From NCBI GenBank assembly GCA_003248655.1, contig QFPM01000011.1:1-64000 (forward strand): 64,000 bases of DNA. The letters are read 5' to 3'. The translations under genes and the position numbers were made by a program. Numbering within the stretch: the stretch's first letter is position 1; the number at the start of each line of letters is the position of its first letter. Shown piece after piece: positions 44,946-57,032 of this stretch. This DNA comes from Microbacterium sp. Its GTDB lineage: Bacteria; Actinomycetota; Actinomycetes; Actinomycetales; Microbacteriaceae. Below the pieces are notes generated by a model. That model saw only the letters and a list, made by a program, of their open reading frames with translations. It had not been told where the DNA came from and made no database searches.

Positions 44946-45688
44946 GCGACACCCCCGCACCGGACGCGGACGACGAGGCGCGCCAGCCGACGGCATCCGA
45001 GGTGTTCGGCGCAGCGCTCGGCGGGGCCGCCCGGCGGGCGGGCCTTGACCCGGCGAAAGACCAGACGACCGGGCAGGTCGTCTGGCATGCGATCGGCGGG
45101 GTGCGTGGCGTGCTCGAATCGCTCGTCCCGACCCTGCTCTTTGTGGTCAGCTATATCGTTTCGGGCAACGACCTGATCCTCGCCATCGTGCTCTCGGTCG
45201 CGGCGGCCGTCGTGTTCACGATCGTCCGGCTCGTGCAGAGGCAGCCGTTCGGCGCAGCGATCGGCGGGCTCATCGGCGCCCTGATCGCCGCGGGGTGGGC
45301 GCTCGTGACCGGGAGCGCCGTCGACGCGTTCCTCTGGGGTCTGATCCTCAACGCCGTCTACGGCGGCGTGCTGCTGACCTCTGCCCTCGTCGGGTGGCCG
45401 CTCGTCGGCCTCGCCGCGGGTTACCTCATGGGTGAAGGCACCGCGTGGCGCGCCGACCGCCGCAAGCGGCGCGTCTTCGGCGCACTGACGCTGATGTGGG
45501 CGGCGCTGTTCCTCGTGCGGCTCGCCGTGCAGCTTCCGTACTACTTCGCGGGGGATGTCGCCGGGCTCGGCACGTGGAAGCTGCTCCTCGGCATCCCTCC
45601 GTTTGCGGTCCTCGTCGCGATCACCTGGTTCGTCGCGCGACGGCTCTATCCGAAGCGCGAGGGCCACGACGAGACAGCGGAGCCGTGA
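44942..45688 (+). CDS. DUF3159 membrane protein
   Basis: The 248-residue protein has six or so membrane helices, starting with LESLVPTLLFVVSYIV and ending with FAVLVAITWFVARRLY. This is typical of the actinobacterial DUF3159 family. The GTG at 44942 overlaps the DUF3710 stop. No function is established. The palindrome before acnA starts 6 bp after its stop. Confidence 0.87.
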   Translation: MSDTPAPDADDEARQPTASEVFGAALGGAARRAGLDPAKDQTTGQVVWHAIGGVRGVLESLVPTLLFVVSYIVSGNDLILAIVLSVAAAVVFTIVRLVQRQPFGAAIGGLIGALIAAGWALVTGSAVDAFLWGLILNAVYGGVLLTSALVGWPLVGLAAGYLMGEGTAWRADRRKRRVFGALTLMWAALFLVRLAVQLPYYFAGDVAGLGTWKLLLGIPPFAVLVAITWFVARRLYPKREGHDETAEP

Positions 45689-45694
45689 TAGATT

Positions 45695-45716
45695 TATCTT
45701 GACATCAAGATAAATG
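45695..45716. promoter_or_regulatory. Perfect palindrome upstream of aconitase (MarR/TamR-like operator)
   Basis: Arms TTTATCTTGA and TCAAGATAAA flank a central CA, a perfect 10-bp inverted repeat. Such sites are bound by MarR-family regulators. In Streptomyces the MarR protein TamR controls aconitase, so the same logic may apply here (inference). A TTGACA (-35-like) overlaps its centre. A second small palindrome, GTAAGGCTTAC, lies at 45744..45754. Confidence 0.6.
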
Positions 45717-45846
45717 TCCTCGCGCGGAACACGTCAACGGAGTAAGGCTTACCTCACTAGCCCGACGTGGCGGACGCGGGGAAGATGGGGTGACAGGCCG
45801 CCGCTGATGCCGAGCGAGTCCGTGCCCCCGACGAAGGAGACCTGAC

Positions 45847-48684
<2,838 letters not shown>

Positions 48685-48710
48685 GCCGCCGCGCGCGCCG
48701 CGCCGTCGTC

Positions 48711-48806
48711 ACAACTTCGGAGATCTGCACAACTTCGGAGATCTGCACAACTTCGGATGCCGGGGGCCACCCGCATCCGAAGAAGTGCAGATCTCCGTTG
48801 TTGTGC
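48711..48806. repeat. Extragenic tandem and inverted repeat block between acnA and dxs
   Basis: Two adjacent copies of an 18-bp unit ACAACTTCGGAGATCTGC (48711..48728, 48729..48746) and a third partial copy (from 48747) are followed by inverted arms. CTTCGGATGC (48751..48760) pairs with GCATCCGAAG (48773..48782), and GCAGATCTCCG (48787..48797) mirrors the unit. The RNA would fold into a long hairpin. It may end acnA transcription; the modular build suggests a mobile REP-like repeat. Confidence 0.85.
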
Positions 48807-48884
48807 GTGCCGCGTGGCTCGCGAGCGCGGGTATCCGCCCTGTAGGAGAGCGTGCCCACGGCCGCGCCCACGTAGACTCGGGGG

Positions 48885-50843
48885 ATGAGCCTGCTCGAGT
48901 CGATCACCGGTCCGCGTGACCTCGATGCGCTCACTCCCGAGCAGCTCGAACAACTCGCGCAGGAGATCCGCGACTTCCTCGTGCAGAACGTCTCGCGCAC
49001 GGGCGGGCACCTCGGCCCCAACCTCGGCGTTGTCGAGCTGACGATCGCCCTGCACCGCGTCTTCGACTCGCCGCAGGACCCGTTCGTGTTCGACACGGGC
49101 CACCAGTCGTACGTGCACAAGCTCCTGACGGGGCGCCAGGACTTCCGGGGCCTTCGGTCGCGCGGGGGCCTCGCCGGCTATCCACAGCGCTCAGAGAGCC
49201 CGCACGACGTCGTCGAGTCCTCGCACGCGTCGAGCTCCCTCAGCTGGGCCGACGGGATCTCCCGCGCCCTCACGCGCACGGGTCGCACCGACCGGCACGT
49301 CGTGGCCGTCGTGGGCGATGGCTCGCTCACCGGCGGCATGACGTGGGAAGCGCTCAACAACATCTCCGGCGACAACGACCGCAACCTCGTCATCGTCGTG
49401 AACGACAACGGTCGCTCGTACGCCCCCACGATCGGCGGGATGGCGCGCTACCTCAACCGCGTGCGCACGATGGACAGCTACGAAAACCTCCGCCGCAAGT
49501 CGGCCACCGTGTTCCGGAATCTGGGCCCGATGGGGCGCGCGATCTATCGGGGCGTCCGCGGCGGCACGCGCGGGTTCCTCTCCCGATTCACGAACAACGA
49601 GGCGCTCTACTCCAACCTCGAGATCAAGTACCTCGGCCCGATCGACGGGCACGACCTGGCGGTTCTCGAGGAGACGCTGCTGCTCGCGAAGGCCTACCGT
49701 GCCCCCGTCATCGTCCACGTCATCACCGAGAAGGGCCGTGGATACGACCCCGCCCGCAACGACGAGGCCGACCAGTTCCACGCGGTCGGAAAGATCGACC
49801 CTGCCACCGGTGAGCCGATCGGATCGTCGGATGTCATGGCCTGGACCGACGTGTTCGCAGACGCGCTCGTCGAGGCCGGGGAGCGCCGCGAGGACGTCAT
49901 CGCGATGACCGCCGCGATGCTCCGGCCGACGGGCCTGCAGCCGTTCGCCCAGCGCTTTCCCGACCGGGTCTACGACGTCGGCATCGCCGAACAGCACGCC
50001 GTGGCATCCGCCGCTGGTCTTGCCTACGGCGGCCTGCACCCGGTCGTCGCGATCTACGCGACCTTCATGAACCGCGCCTTCGACCAGGTCATGATGGATG
50101 TCGCGCTGCACAAGGCCGGCGTGACCTTCGTCCTTGACCGCTCGGGCGTCACCGGCCCTGACGGCCCGAGCCACCACGGCATCTGGGACCTCGCGATGTT
50201 GCAGCTCGTCCCCGGCATCCGTATCGCGGCGCCGCGCGATGAGGCGAGGCTTCGCGAAGAGTTCGACGAGGCGATCGAGGTCGCCGATGCGCCGACGGTC
50301 GTGCGTTTCCCGAAGGGCGCCGTCGCCGCCGACCTTCCCGCGATCGAACGGCGCGCCGACGGTACGGACGTGCTGTCGCGCGAAGGAGCGGAAGATGTGC
50401 TCCTCATCGGCATCGGCCCGATGGCGCACCTCGCTGTGGATGTCGCTGAGCGTCTGCGCGCGCAGGGAATCGGTGCCACGGTGATCGACCCGCGCTGGGT
50501 CGTTCCGGTGCAGCCGTCGGTCATCGAGCTCGCGGCATCCCATCGCCTCGTCATCACGATCGAGGACGGCATCCGCGTCGGCGGGGTAGGCACGCGCGTG
50601 CGCCAGGTGTTGCGCGAAGCGGGGATCGACACCGCCGTCGACGAGCTCGGCTTGCCCGACGAGTTCATCGCCCACGCGAGCCGTGAGCAGATCCTCGAGG
50701 ATGCCGGGCTCACGCCCGTCAAGATCGCGCGTGACGTCGTTGCGCAGGTCCTGGGTACCCGCATCCCGGTCGCGCGCCCCTCGAGTGACACGGGGGCGAT
50801 CTGGGCCGTCGAGGAGCCAGACGGCGAGCGCCGCATCCCGTGA
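48885..50843 (+). CDS. dxs: 1-Deoxy-D-xylulose-5-phosphate synthase
   Basis: The 652-residue enzyme shows the transketolase-like layout: GGHLGPNLGVVELTIALHRVFD, the ThDP motif GDGSLTGGMTWEALNNI, the middle domain YDVGIAEQHAVASAAG, and the C-terminal domain. It joins pyruvate and glyceraldehyde-3-P to DXP, the first step of the MEP isoprenoid pathway and a source for thiamine and pyridoxal. The ATG at 48885 follows CGGGGG. Confidence 0.96.
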   Translation: MSLLESITGPRDLDALTPEQLEQLAQEIRDFLVQNVSRTGGHLGPNLGVVELTIALHRVFDSPQDPFVFDTGHQSYVHKLLTGRQDFRGLRSRGGLAGYPQRSESPHDVVESSHASSSLSWADGISRALTRTGRTDRHVVAVVGDGSLTGGMTWEALNNISGDNDRNLVIVVNDNGRSYAPTIGGMARYLNRVRTMDSYENLRRKSATVFRNLGPMGRAIYRGVRGGTRGFLSRFTNNEALYSNLEIKYLGPIDGHDLAVLEETLLLAKAYRAPVIVHVITEKGRGYDPARNDEADQFHAVGKIDPATGEPIGSSDVMAWTDVFADALVEAGERREDVIAMTAAMLRPTGLQPFAQRFPDRVYDVGIAEQHAVASAAGLAYGGLHPVVAIYATFMNRAFDQVMMDVALHKAGVTFVLDRSGVTGPDGPSHHGIWDLAMLQLVPGIRIAAPRDEARLREEFDEAIEVADAPTVVRFPKGAVAADLPAIERRADGTDVLSREGAEDVLLIGIGPMAHLAVDVAERLRAQGIGATVIDPRWVVPVQPSVIELAASHRLVITIEDGIRVGGVGTRVRQVLREAGIDTAVDELGLPDEFIAHASREQILEDAGLTPVKIARDVVAQVLGTRIPVARPSSDTGAIWAVEEPDGERRIP

Positions 50844-50942
50844 ACTTCTTTTCATAAAAGTCGCTACTTCTTTACTTCACACGAACGCGATCGCTAGCGT
50901 GGTCGCGCCGCACCGTCGCGGCGTGAAGCAAGGAGGCTTCCC

Positions 50943-52768
50943 ATGCGCATGTCCCGTGCTCGGCGACTGCTGATCGGTGCGACCGCTCTGGCCGTCGCCG
51001 CATCCGTCCTCGTTCCGTCCAGCGCCCAGGCCGCAACGGCAAGTGTCCAGACGCTGTACTTCTCGGTCACCGTCGAAGGTGGCAAGACGTGCACGATCAT
51101 CGGCGACCTCTACCGGCCCGCGGGCGCGACGGCGGGGCAGCCGGTGCCGGCGATCCTCGGCACGAACGGCTGGGGCCTCGACAAGTCGAGTCTCGCGTCA
51201 GCTGGTTCCTACTTTGCGGCGAACGGCTACGCGATGCTCGCGTACTCCGGACTGGGCTGGGGCGGGTCGAACTGCCCGATCTCGATCGACCAGCCGGCGA
51301 TCGACGGCGTCGCGGCCTCGCAGCTCGTGGGGTTCCTCGGCGGTGCCGCAGGCGTCGCTTACACGGATGCCGCGATGACCCAGGCGGCACCGCTCGTCGA
51401 CTTTGTCGCGCGGGATGCCGTCGCGCACGATGGCACGTCACGGGCGAACGACCCGCGGGTCGGAATGTTCGGGCTCTCCTACGGCGGTGCGGTGCAGTTC
51501 GCCGCGGCCTCCGTCGATCCGCGAATCGACACGCTCGTGCCGATGATCACCTTCAACGATCTGCGCTACTCGGTCTTCCCGACAACGCTCCCCAGGGCGG
51601 CGCGCTGGCATCCACCACCTCGGGGACGATGAAGCGGTTCTGGGCCGCGGCACTGCTGCTCAGCGCCATCGCCGCCGGAACGGGGAGCGACGATGCGCAG
51701 AAGGTGAAGCTCCTCGGATGCGACAAGGCCGTGACCCCGCTGTGCGCGACGGTCGTGCACGGCGCGCTGAAGGGATACGCGACGACCAGCCAGCTCACCG
51801 CGCTCTCGAAAGGATCGCCCGTCACCTACCTCGACCGGGTGAAGGTGCCGACGCTTCTCATCCAGGGGCAGGAAGATCGCCTGTTCAACCTCAATGAGGC
51901 TGCGGCGACCTATAAGACGCTCACGGCGCAGGGCACTCCGGTGAAGATGATCTGGGCTCAGACCGGACACTCGTCGATCACCGTCAACCCGGGCGAGGTG
52001 CGACTCGACCAGTTCGACCGTCAGAGCCAGTACCTCACGGGACGCATCTCGGACTGGTTCGACCATTACCTCAAGGGCGCCAGCGTGTCGACGGGTGCCT
52101 CGTTCGCGTACTTCCGCGACTGGATCGACTACACGGGCAACGCCGCGCCCGCCTATGCCAGCTCGGACACCTTCCCCGTCGGATCGGCTCGGAACTTCTA
52201 CCTGTCACAGGGCGCGAAGCTCGTCGAAGCGCCGGGACTCATCAAGCCCGGCGTGCAAGCCCTCGTCGCGACGCCGCTGCGGCTGCCGACGAGCACGGAG
52301 CCGATCGACCTCCTCGCGGGCGCGCTCAGCCCGTACGTCTACAGCGACCAGTCGAGCGATCTGCCCGGCACGGCGATGACGTGGACGACCGAGGCGCTTC
52401 CCGCGGCGATGGCCGTCGCGGGCGCCCCGACACTCGACGTGCAGCTGACCGCGACCGCCGCGCGGCTGACGCAAGGTTCCGGGCCCGGCGGGCAGCTCGT
52501 GCTGTACGCAAAGATCCTCGATGTCGCGCCCGACGGCACGGCATCCCTCGTCGGAATGCAGAACGCGCCGTTCCGCGTCGTCGATGTGACGAAGCCGGTG
52601 CAGGTCGTGCTGCCGGCGATCGTGCACCGCTTCGAGGCCGGTCATAAGCTGCGGGTCGTGATCGCGGCGAGCTCGCCCAACTACGTCGGGGGGCTCATCA
52701 CCGCGCCGGTGAGTGTCGCGACCGGCGCGTCGACCCAGGTGCTCAGGATGCCGGAGGTCGCCGGATGA
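50943..52768 (+). pseudogene. Secreted S15-type peptidase (X-Pro dipeptidyl-peptidase/CocE family), frameshifted
   Basis: Two frames carry one protein. Frame 1 (50943..51632) has a signal peptide (MRMSRARRLLIGATALAVAAS to AQA), the GTNGWGLDKS region, and the nucleophile motif FGLSYGG. Frame 2 (from about 51583) continues with GGALASTTSGTMKRFW, a C-terminal hydrolase part with LLIQGQEDRLFN and QTGHSS (acid and His), and the jelly-roll X-Pro domain to 52768. The break fits loss of one A in GAACAAC near 51582, which would restore FPNNAPQGGAL. Unless this is a sequencing error, the enzyme is inactive, since serine and histidine lie on different fragments. Confidence 0.75.
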
Positions 52769-52790
52769 GAGCGCGGGATGGCGTCGGCTG

Positions 52791-53495
52791 TCACACGGGG
52801 CGCAGGACCGTGACGGCACCTGCCCACGCCTCGACGTCGGCGCCGCTCTCGCTCGGGCGCCCCGAAATCGCATCCGCGAGGAGGTAGCCGTCGGTCAGCG
52901 CGTCGCCGGTGATCACGACGGACAGCAGTTCGATGCCGCACGCTTCGCGGACCCGCGCGGCGCACGCCCCGACGACCGCCGCTGAGAGGTCGGCGTTGAC
53001 GGGTAGCTGCCCGGCCGCCTCGTCGCGGACGAGGTCGCGCAAGGCCGCACCGACGATGTTGCCGGTGCGCTCCTTCACATCGACGACGTCGAGTTCGAAG
53101 ACGCGCAGGTCGCTGCCGGTCGGGTACGGACGCCAGTCGAAGGAGGCATGCACGAGGTGCTGACGACCGCCCCCGGCGGTCAGCTGCCGAGCCGGAAGGT
53201 CTGTCGAACGCACGCGAGTGTCGACGCGGCGGTACCACGCGAGGATCGGGAACACCGCGTGGGTGCCCGGGCCGAGAACGACGACGTCGCCCGCCGCATG
53301 GTCCCCTCGTGTGCGCTTGCGGATGAGTGGACGACCGTTGCGCGTGCGGATCGCGGCCTCGCCCTCGTCGATCGTGACCATGAGGAGCTTGAACAGAGCC
53401 GGGACGACGAGCAGGACCGTGAGGACGGCACCACCGGTCTTGATGAGCGTGTTCATGTTACTCGTGCCGAACAGTGAGGTGATGGACTCGATCAC
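52791..53495 (-). CDS. Band 7/SPFH-like membrane protein
   Basis: The product of about 234 residues has one membrane helix near the N-terminus (GGAVLTVLLVVPALFKLLM). A domain like SPFH/Band 7 follows: TIDEGEAAIRTRNGRPL, LGPGTHAVFPILAWYRRVDTR, and FELDVVDVKERTGNIVGAALRDLVRD. Band 7 proteins form membrane scaffolds. The start is uncertain: GTG at 53495 or ATG at 53456; neither has a good ribosome-binding site. Confidence 0.65.
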   Translation of the reverse strand: MIESITSLFGTSNMNTLIKTGGAVLTVLLVVPALFKLLMVTIDEGEAAIRTRNGRPLIRKRTRGDHAAGDVVVLGPGTHAVFPILAWYRRVDTRVRSTDLPARQLTAGGGRQHLVHASFDWRPYPTGSDLRVFELDVVDVKERTGNIVGAALRDLVRDEAAGQLPVNADLSAAVVGACAARVREACGIELLSVVITGDALTDGYLLADAISGRPSESGADVEAWAGAVTVLRPV

Positions 53496-53595
53496 ACGCC
53501 CAGAATGCCGCGTGGATCCGCACCTTTCGGTACGGATCCACGCTGTGCGACAAGTGTTCACCGAACTGTCGCGCACTGTTGGGTAGGGCGGGCGG

Positions 53596-55740
53596 TCAGC
53601 CTCCGATGCCGCGGATCGGCGGCGTGTGGAAGGTACCGCCGAACGCCCGCTCCGACGCGCCTTCGCGGTCGAGGTAGGGCGATGCGCCGCCGTCGATGAA
53701 CGGCCATCCCGCGCCGAGGATGAGGCACAGGTCGATGTCTTCGACCTCGGGGACGACGCCCTCGTCGAGCATGAGCTTGATCTCCTGCGCGAGGCCGTCC
53801 TGCACGCGACGCAGGATCGTGTCGGCGGATGCCGGCGACGAGCCCACGTGCCCCTTGAGCGCCTTCTGCGCGTCCTTCGTGAAGCCGGTGACGCGACCGC
53901 CCTTGTCCTTCTCGACGACCTGCGGCAGCTCCGCGAGCGTGTGGAAGTTCTCGTTCGCGTAGAACCGCTCGGGGAAGGCGTGCACCATCGTGTCCTGCAC
54001 GTGTGCGGCGACCTTCCAGCCGACGAGGTCGATCAGCTGGAACGGACCCATCGGCAGTCCCAGCGGTCCGAACGCCTTCTCGACGTCGGCGACGGGCGTG
54101 CCCTCGTAGACGGCACGGGCGGCCTCGCCCATGACCTTCGCGAGCAGACGGTTCACGACGAAGCCGGGCGCATCCGCCGTCAGGACGGCGTTCTTGCCGA
54201 GCCCCTTCGCGACGATGAAGGCGGTCGAGAGTGCCGCTTCGGTCGTCACCGGGGTCTTCACGATCTCGATGAGCGGCATGACCGCGACGGGGTTGAAGAA
54301 GTGGAAGCCGACCAGGCGCTCGGGGTGGGCGAGCTTCGACCCGATCTCTTCGACCGACAGCGACGACGTGTTGGTCGCGAGGATGGCATCCTCGGCCACG
54401 ATCTTCTCGATCTCACCGAACACGGCCTGCTTGACGCCGACCTCTTCGAAGACGGCTTCGATAACGAAGTCGCAGTCGGCATAGAGGCTCTTGTCGGTCG
54501 TACCGGTCACAAGCGCGCGCAACTGGTTCGCTGTGTCGCCGTCGAGCCGGCCCTTCGCCTCGAGCTTTCCGATCTCGTCGTGAATGTAGGCGACGCCCTT
54601 GTCGACGCGCGCCTGGTCGAGGTCGGTAATGAGGACCGGCACCTGGAGCTTGCGCACGAACAGCAGTGCGAACTGGCTCGCCATGAGACCGGCGCCGATG
54701 ATGCCGACCTTCGTGACCTTCTTCGCGAGCGCCTTGTCGGGCGCTCCGACGGGGCGCTTCGCGCGCTTTTGCACGAGGTCGAACGCGTACATGGATGCCG
54801 CGAACTGGTCGCCCGTGACGAGGTCGGCGAGCGCCTCATCCTCGCGTGCGAAGCCCTCTTCCTTGGTGCCGCCCTTGGCCTTGTCGAGCAGGTCGAGAGC
54901 GATGTACGGGGAGCGGGGCACGGTGCCGATCTTCGACTCGAGCATGCCGCGCGCCATCTTGATCGCGACCGGCCACTTGACGGTGCGCTCAATCTTGCCG
55001 GGCACATTCTTTCGCTCGACCTTGGTCTTTCCGGTCAGCACGCCGTCGGCCCACGCGAGCGAGCTCTCCAGGAACGTGGATGCCGGGAAGATCGCGTCCA
55101 TGATGCCGAGGTCGAACGCCTGCTGCGGCTTCAGCATGCGGTTCTGCTTCAGCGGGTTGGAGACGACGACCTCGAGCGCGTTCTCGATGCCGATGAGGTT
55201 CGGCAGCAGGTACGCGCCGCCCCAGCCGGGAATGATCCCGAGGAAGACCTCGGGAAGGGCGATCGCTGCGGCCGAGGCATCCACCGTGCGGTAGTCGGAG
55301 TTCAGTGCGATTTCCAGACCGCCGCCGAGGGCGAGTCCGTTCACGAACGCGAAGGTCGGGACGCCGATCTTCTCGAGCTTGCCGAATACCTTGTGGCCGA
55401 GCTGCGCCACGAGCTTGGCGTTCGCCTTCGAGCCGACCTTCGTGATGTCGGAGAGGTCGGCGCCGGCGGCGAGGATGTACTGCTTGCCGGTGATGCCGAC
55501 GGCCTGGATCTCGCCGTTGCGCGCACGACCCTTGAGCGTGTCGAGAGTCTCGCCGAGCGCCGTCATGGTCGCCGGGCCGAGCGTGTTCGGACGCGTGTGG
55601 TCGCGGCCGTTGTCGAGCGTGATGAGGGCGAGCACCTTGCCGGACGGCAGGGTGATGTCGCGCACACGCGAGTGCGTGATGACCTCATCGCCGGTGAGGG
55701 CGGTGAGGGGGGAGAAGTCGATCTCGTCGTAGTTCGTCAT
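53596..55740 (-). CDS. fadB: Fatty-acid oxidation multifunctional protein (enoyl-CoA hydratase/3-hydroxyacyl-CoA dehydrogenase)
   Basis: The 714-residue protein has an N-terminal crotonase domain (about 1-280, with ILAAGADLSDI and GLALGGGLEIALNSDYR) and a 3-hydroxyacyl-CoA dehydrogenase part. That part has the NAD motif VGIIGAGLMASQFALLF and the catalytic region HFFNPVAVMPLIEI, followed by two C-terminal helical domains. It carries out two steps of beta-oxidation. The thiolase gene ends upstream by 11 bp, forming the usual fadA-fadB pair. The ATG at 55740 is chosen by family fit. Confidence 0.94.
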   Translation of the reverse strand: MTNYDEIDFSPLTALTGDEVITHSRVRDITLPSGKVLALITLDNGRDHTRPNTLGPATMTALGETLDTLKGRARNGEIQAVGITGKQYILAAGADLSDITKVGSKANAKLVAQLGHKVFGKLEKIGVPTFAFVNGLALGGGLEIALNSDYRTVDASAAAIALPEVFLGIIPGWGGAYLLPNLIGIENALEVVVSNPLKQNRMLKPQQAFDLGIMDAIFPASTFLESSLAWADGVLTGKTKVERKNVPGKIERTVKWPVAIKMARGMLESKIGTVPRSPYIALDLLDKAKGGTKEEGFAREDEALADLVTGDQFAASMYAFDLVQKRAKRPVGAPDKALAKKVTKVGIIGAGLMASQFALLFVRKLQVPVLITDLDQARVDKGVAYIHDEIGKLEAKGRLDGDTANQLRALVTGTTDKSLYADCDFVIEAVFEEVGVKQAVFGEIEKIVAEDAILATNTSSLSVEEIGSKLAHPERLVGFHFFNPVAVMPLIEIVKTPVTTEAALSTAFIVAKGLGKNAVLTADAPGFVVNRLLAKVMGEAARAVYEGTPVADVEKAFGPLGLPMGPFQLIDLVGWKVAAHVQDTMVHAFPERFYANENFHTLAELPQVVEKDKGGRVTGFTKDAQKALKGHVGSSPASADTILRRVQDGLAQEIKLMLDEGVVPEVEDIDLCLILGAGWPFIDGGASPYLDREGASERAFGGTFHTPPIRGIGG

Positions 55741-55751
55741 TGCCGTATCCC

Positions 55752-56954
55752 TCAGCGCTTCTTGCCGTTGTAGTGCGGGTTCTCCCAGATGACCGAGCCG
55801 CCCTGGCCGAGGCCCACGCACATTGCCGTGAGGCCGTACCGGACGTCGGGGCGCTCGGCGAACTGCGCCGCGAGCTGGATCATGAGGCGCACGCCGGATG
55901 CCGCGAGCGGGTGTCCGACGGCGATCGCGCCGCCCCACTGGTTGACCCGGGGGTCGTCGTCGGCGATGCCGAAGTGGTCCAGGAGCGAGAGGACCTGCAC
56001 CGCGAACGCCTCGTTGAGCTCGAACAGGCCGATGTCCTCGATCTTCAGGCCCGCCTTCTTCAGCGCCTTCTCGGTCGAGGGGATCGGGCCGATGCCCATG
56101 ATCTCGGGCTGGACACCCGCGAACGCGAACGAGACCATCCGCATCTTGGGGGCGAGACCCAGCTCCTTGACGGCCGCGCCGCCGGCGAGCAGCGACATCG
56201 TCGCACCGTCGGTAAGCGGCGACGACGTGCCCGCCGTGACGCGCCCGTGCGGGCGGAACGGGGTCTTCAGCGCGGCGAGGTCTTCCATCGTGGTCTGGGG
56301 TCGGCGGCCCTCATCCTCGGTCGCGAGGCCCCAGCTGCCCTCGGCATCCTTGATCGCCACGGACACCAGATCGGGCTGGATCTTGCCGGCGTCGTACGCC
56401 GCCTGCACCTTGTGCTGGCTCAGCATGCCGAAGCGGTCGGAGCGTTCCTTGGTCAGCTGCGGGAAACGATCGAAGATGCGCTCGGCCGTCACGCCCATGT
56501 TGAGAGCGCCCGGGTCGACCAGCCGTTCGGCGACGAAGCGCGGGTTCGGGTCGGCGTTGCCGCCGATGGGGTAGTGGCCCATGTGCTCGACGCCGCCCGC
56601 GAGGGCGATGTCGTACATGCCCGCGCTGATCGAGGCACCCATCATGGCGACGCTCGTCATCGCGCCCGCGCACATGCGCTCGATGGCGAAACCGGGCACC
56701 GTCTGGGGGAGGCCCGCGAGGATCGCGACCGAGCGCCCGAGCGTAAGGCCCTGTTCGCCGGTCTGGCTCGTCGCGGCGATCGCGACGTCGTCGACGCGGT
56801 CGGCGGGAACGCTCGCATTGCGCTCCATCAGGCCGATCGTCGCCTTGACGGCGAGGTCATCGGCGCGGGTGTTCCAGTACATGCCCTTCTCGCCGGCGCG
56901 GCCGAAGGGGGTTCGCACACCGTCGATGAAATAGACGTCCGAGTTCTCGGCCAC
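55752..56954 (-). CDS. fadA: Acetyl-CoA C-acyltransferase (thiolase)
   Basis: The 400-residue thiolase has the acyl-accepting Cys95 in ERMCAGAMTS, the GHPLAASG histidine block near residue 352, and the second cysteine in MCVGLGQGGS near 382. It performs the thiolytic last step of beta-oxidation. It lies directly upstream of fadB. Confidence 0.95.
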   Translation of the reverse strand: MAENSDVYFIDGVRTPFGRAGEKGMYWNTRADDLAVKATIGLMERNASVPADRVDDVAIAATSQTGEQGLTLGRSVAILAGLPQTVPGFAIERMCAGAMTSVAMMGASISAGMYDIALAGGVEHMGHYPIGGNADPNPRFVAERLVDPGALNMGVTAERIFDRFPQLTKERSDRFGMLSQHKVQAAYDAGKIQPDLVSVAIKDAEGSWGLATEDEGRRPQTTMEDLAALKTPFRPHGRVTAGTSSPLTDGATMSLLAGGAAVKELGLAPKMRMVSFAFAGVQPEIMGIGPIPSTEKALKKAGLKIEDIGLFELNEAFAVQVLSLLDHFGIADDDPRVNQWGGAIAVGHPLAASGVRLMIQLAAQFAERPDVRYGLTAMCVGLGQGGSVIWENPHYNGKKR

Positions 56955-57032
56955 ACTGCCTCCAGAGCTTCAAAGTGGGATTGAGTACAGCCTAACGTGA
57001 CACTCAGTCCCGCGGAATCGCTTGGTTCGATT

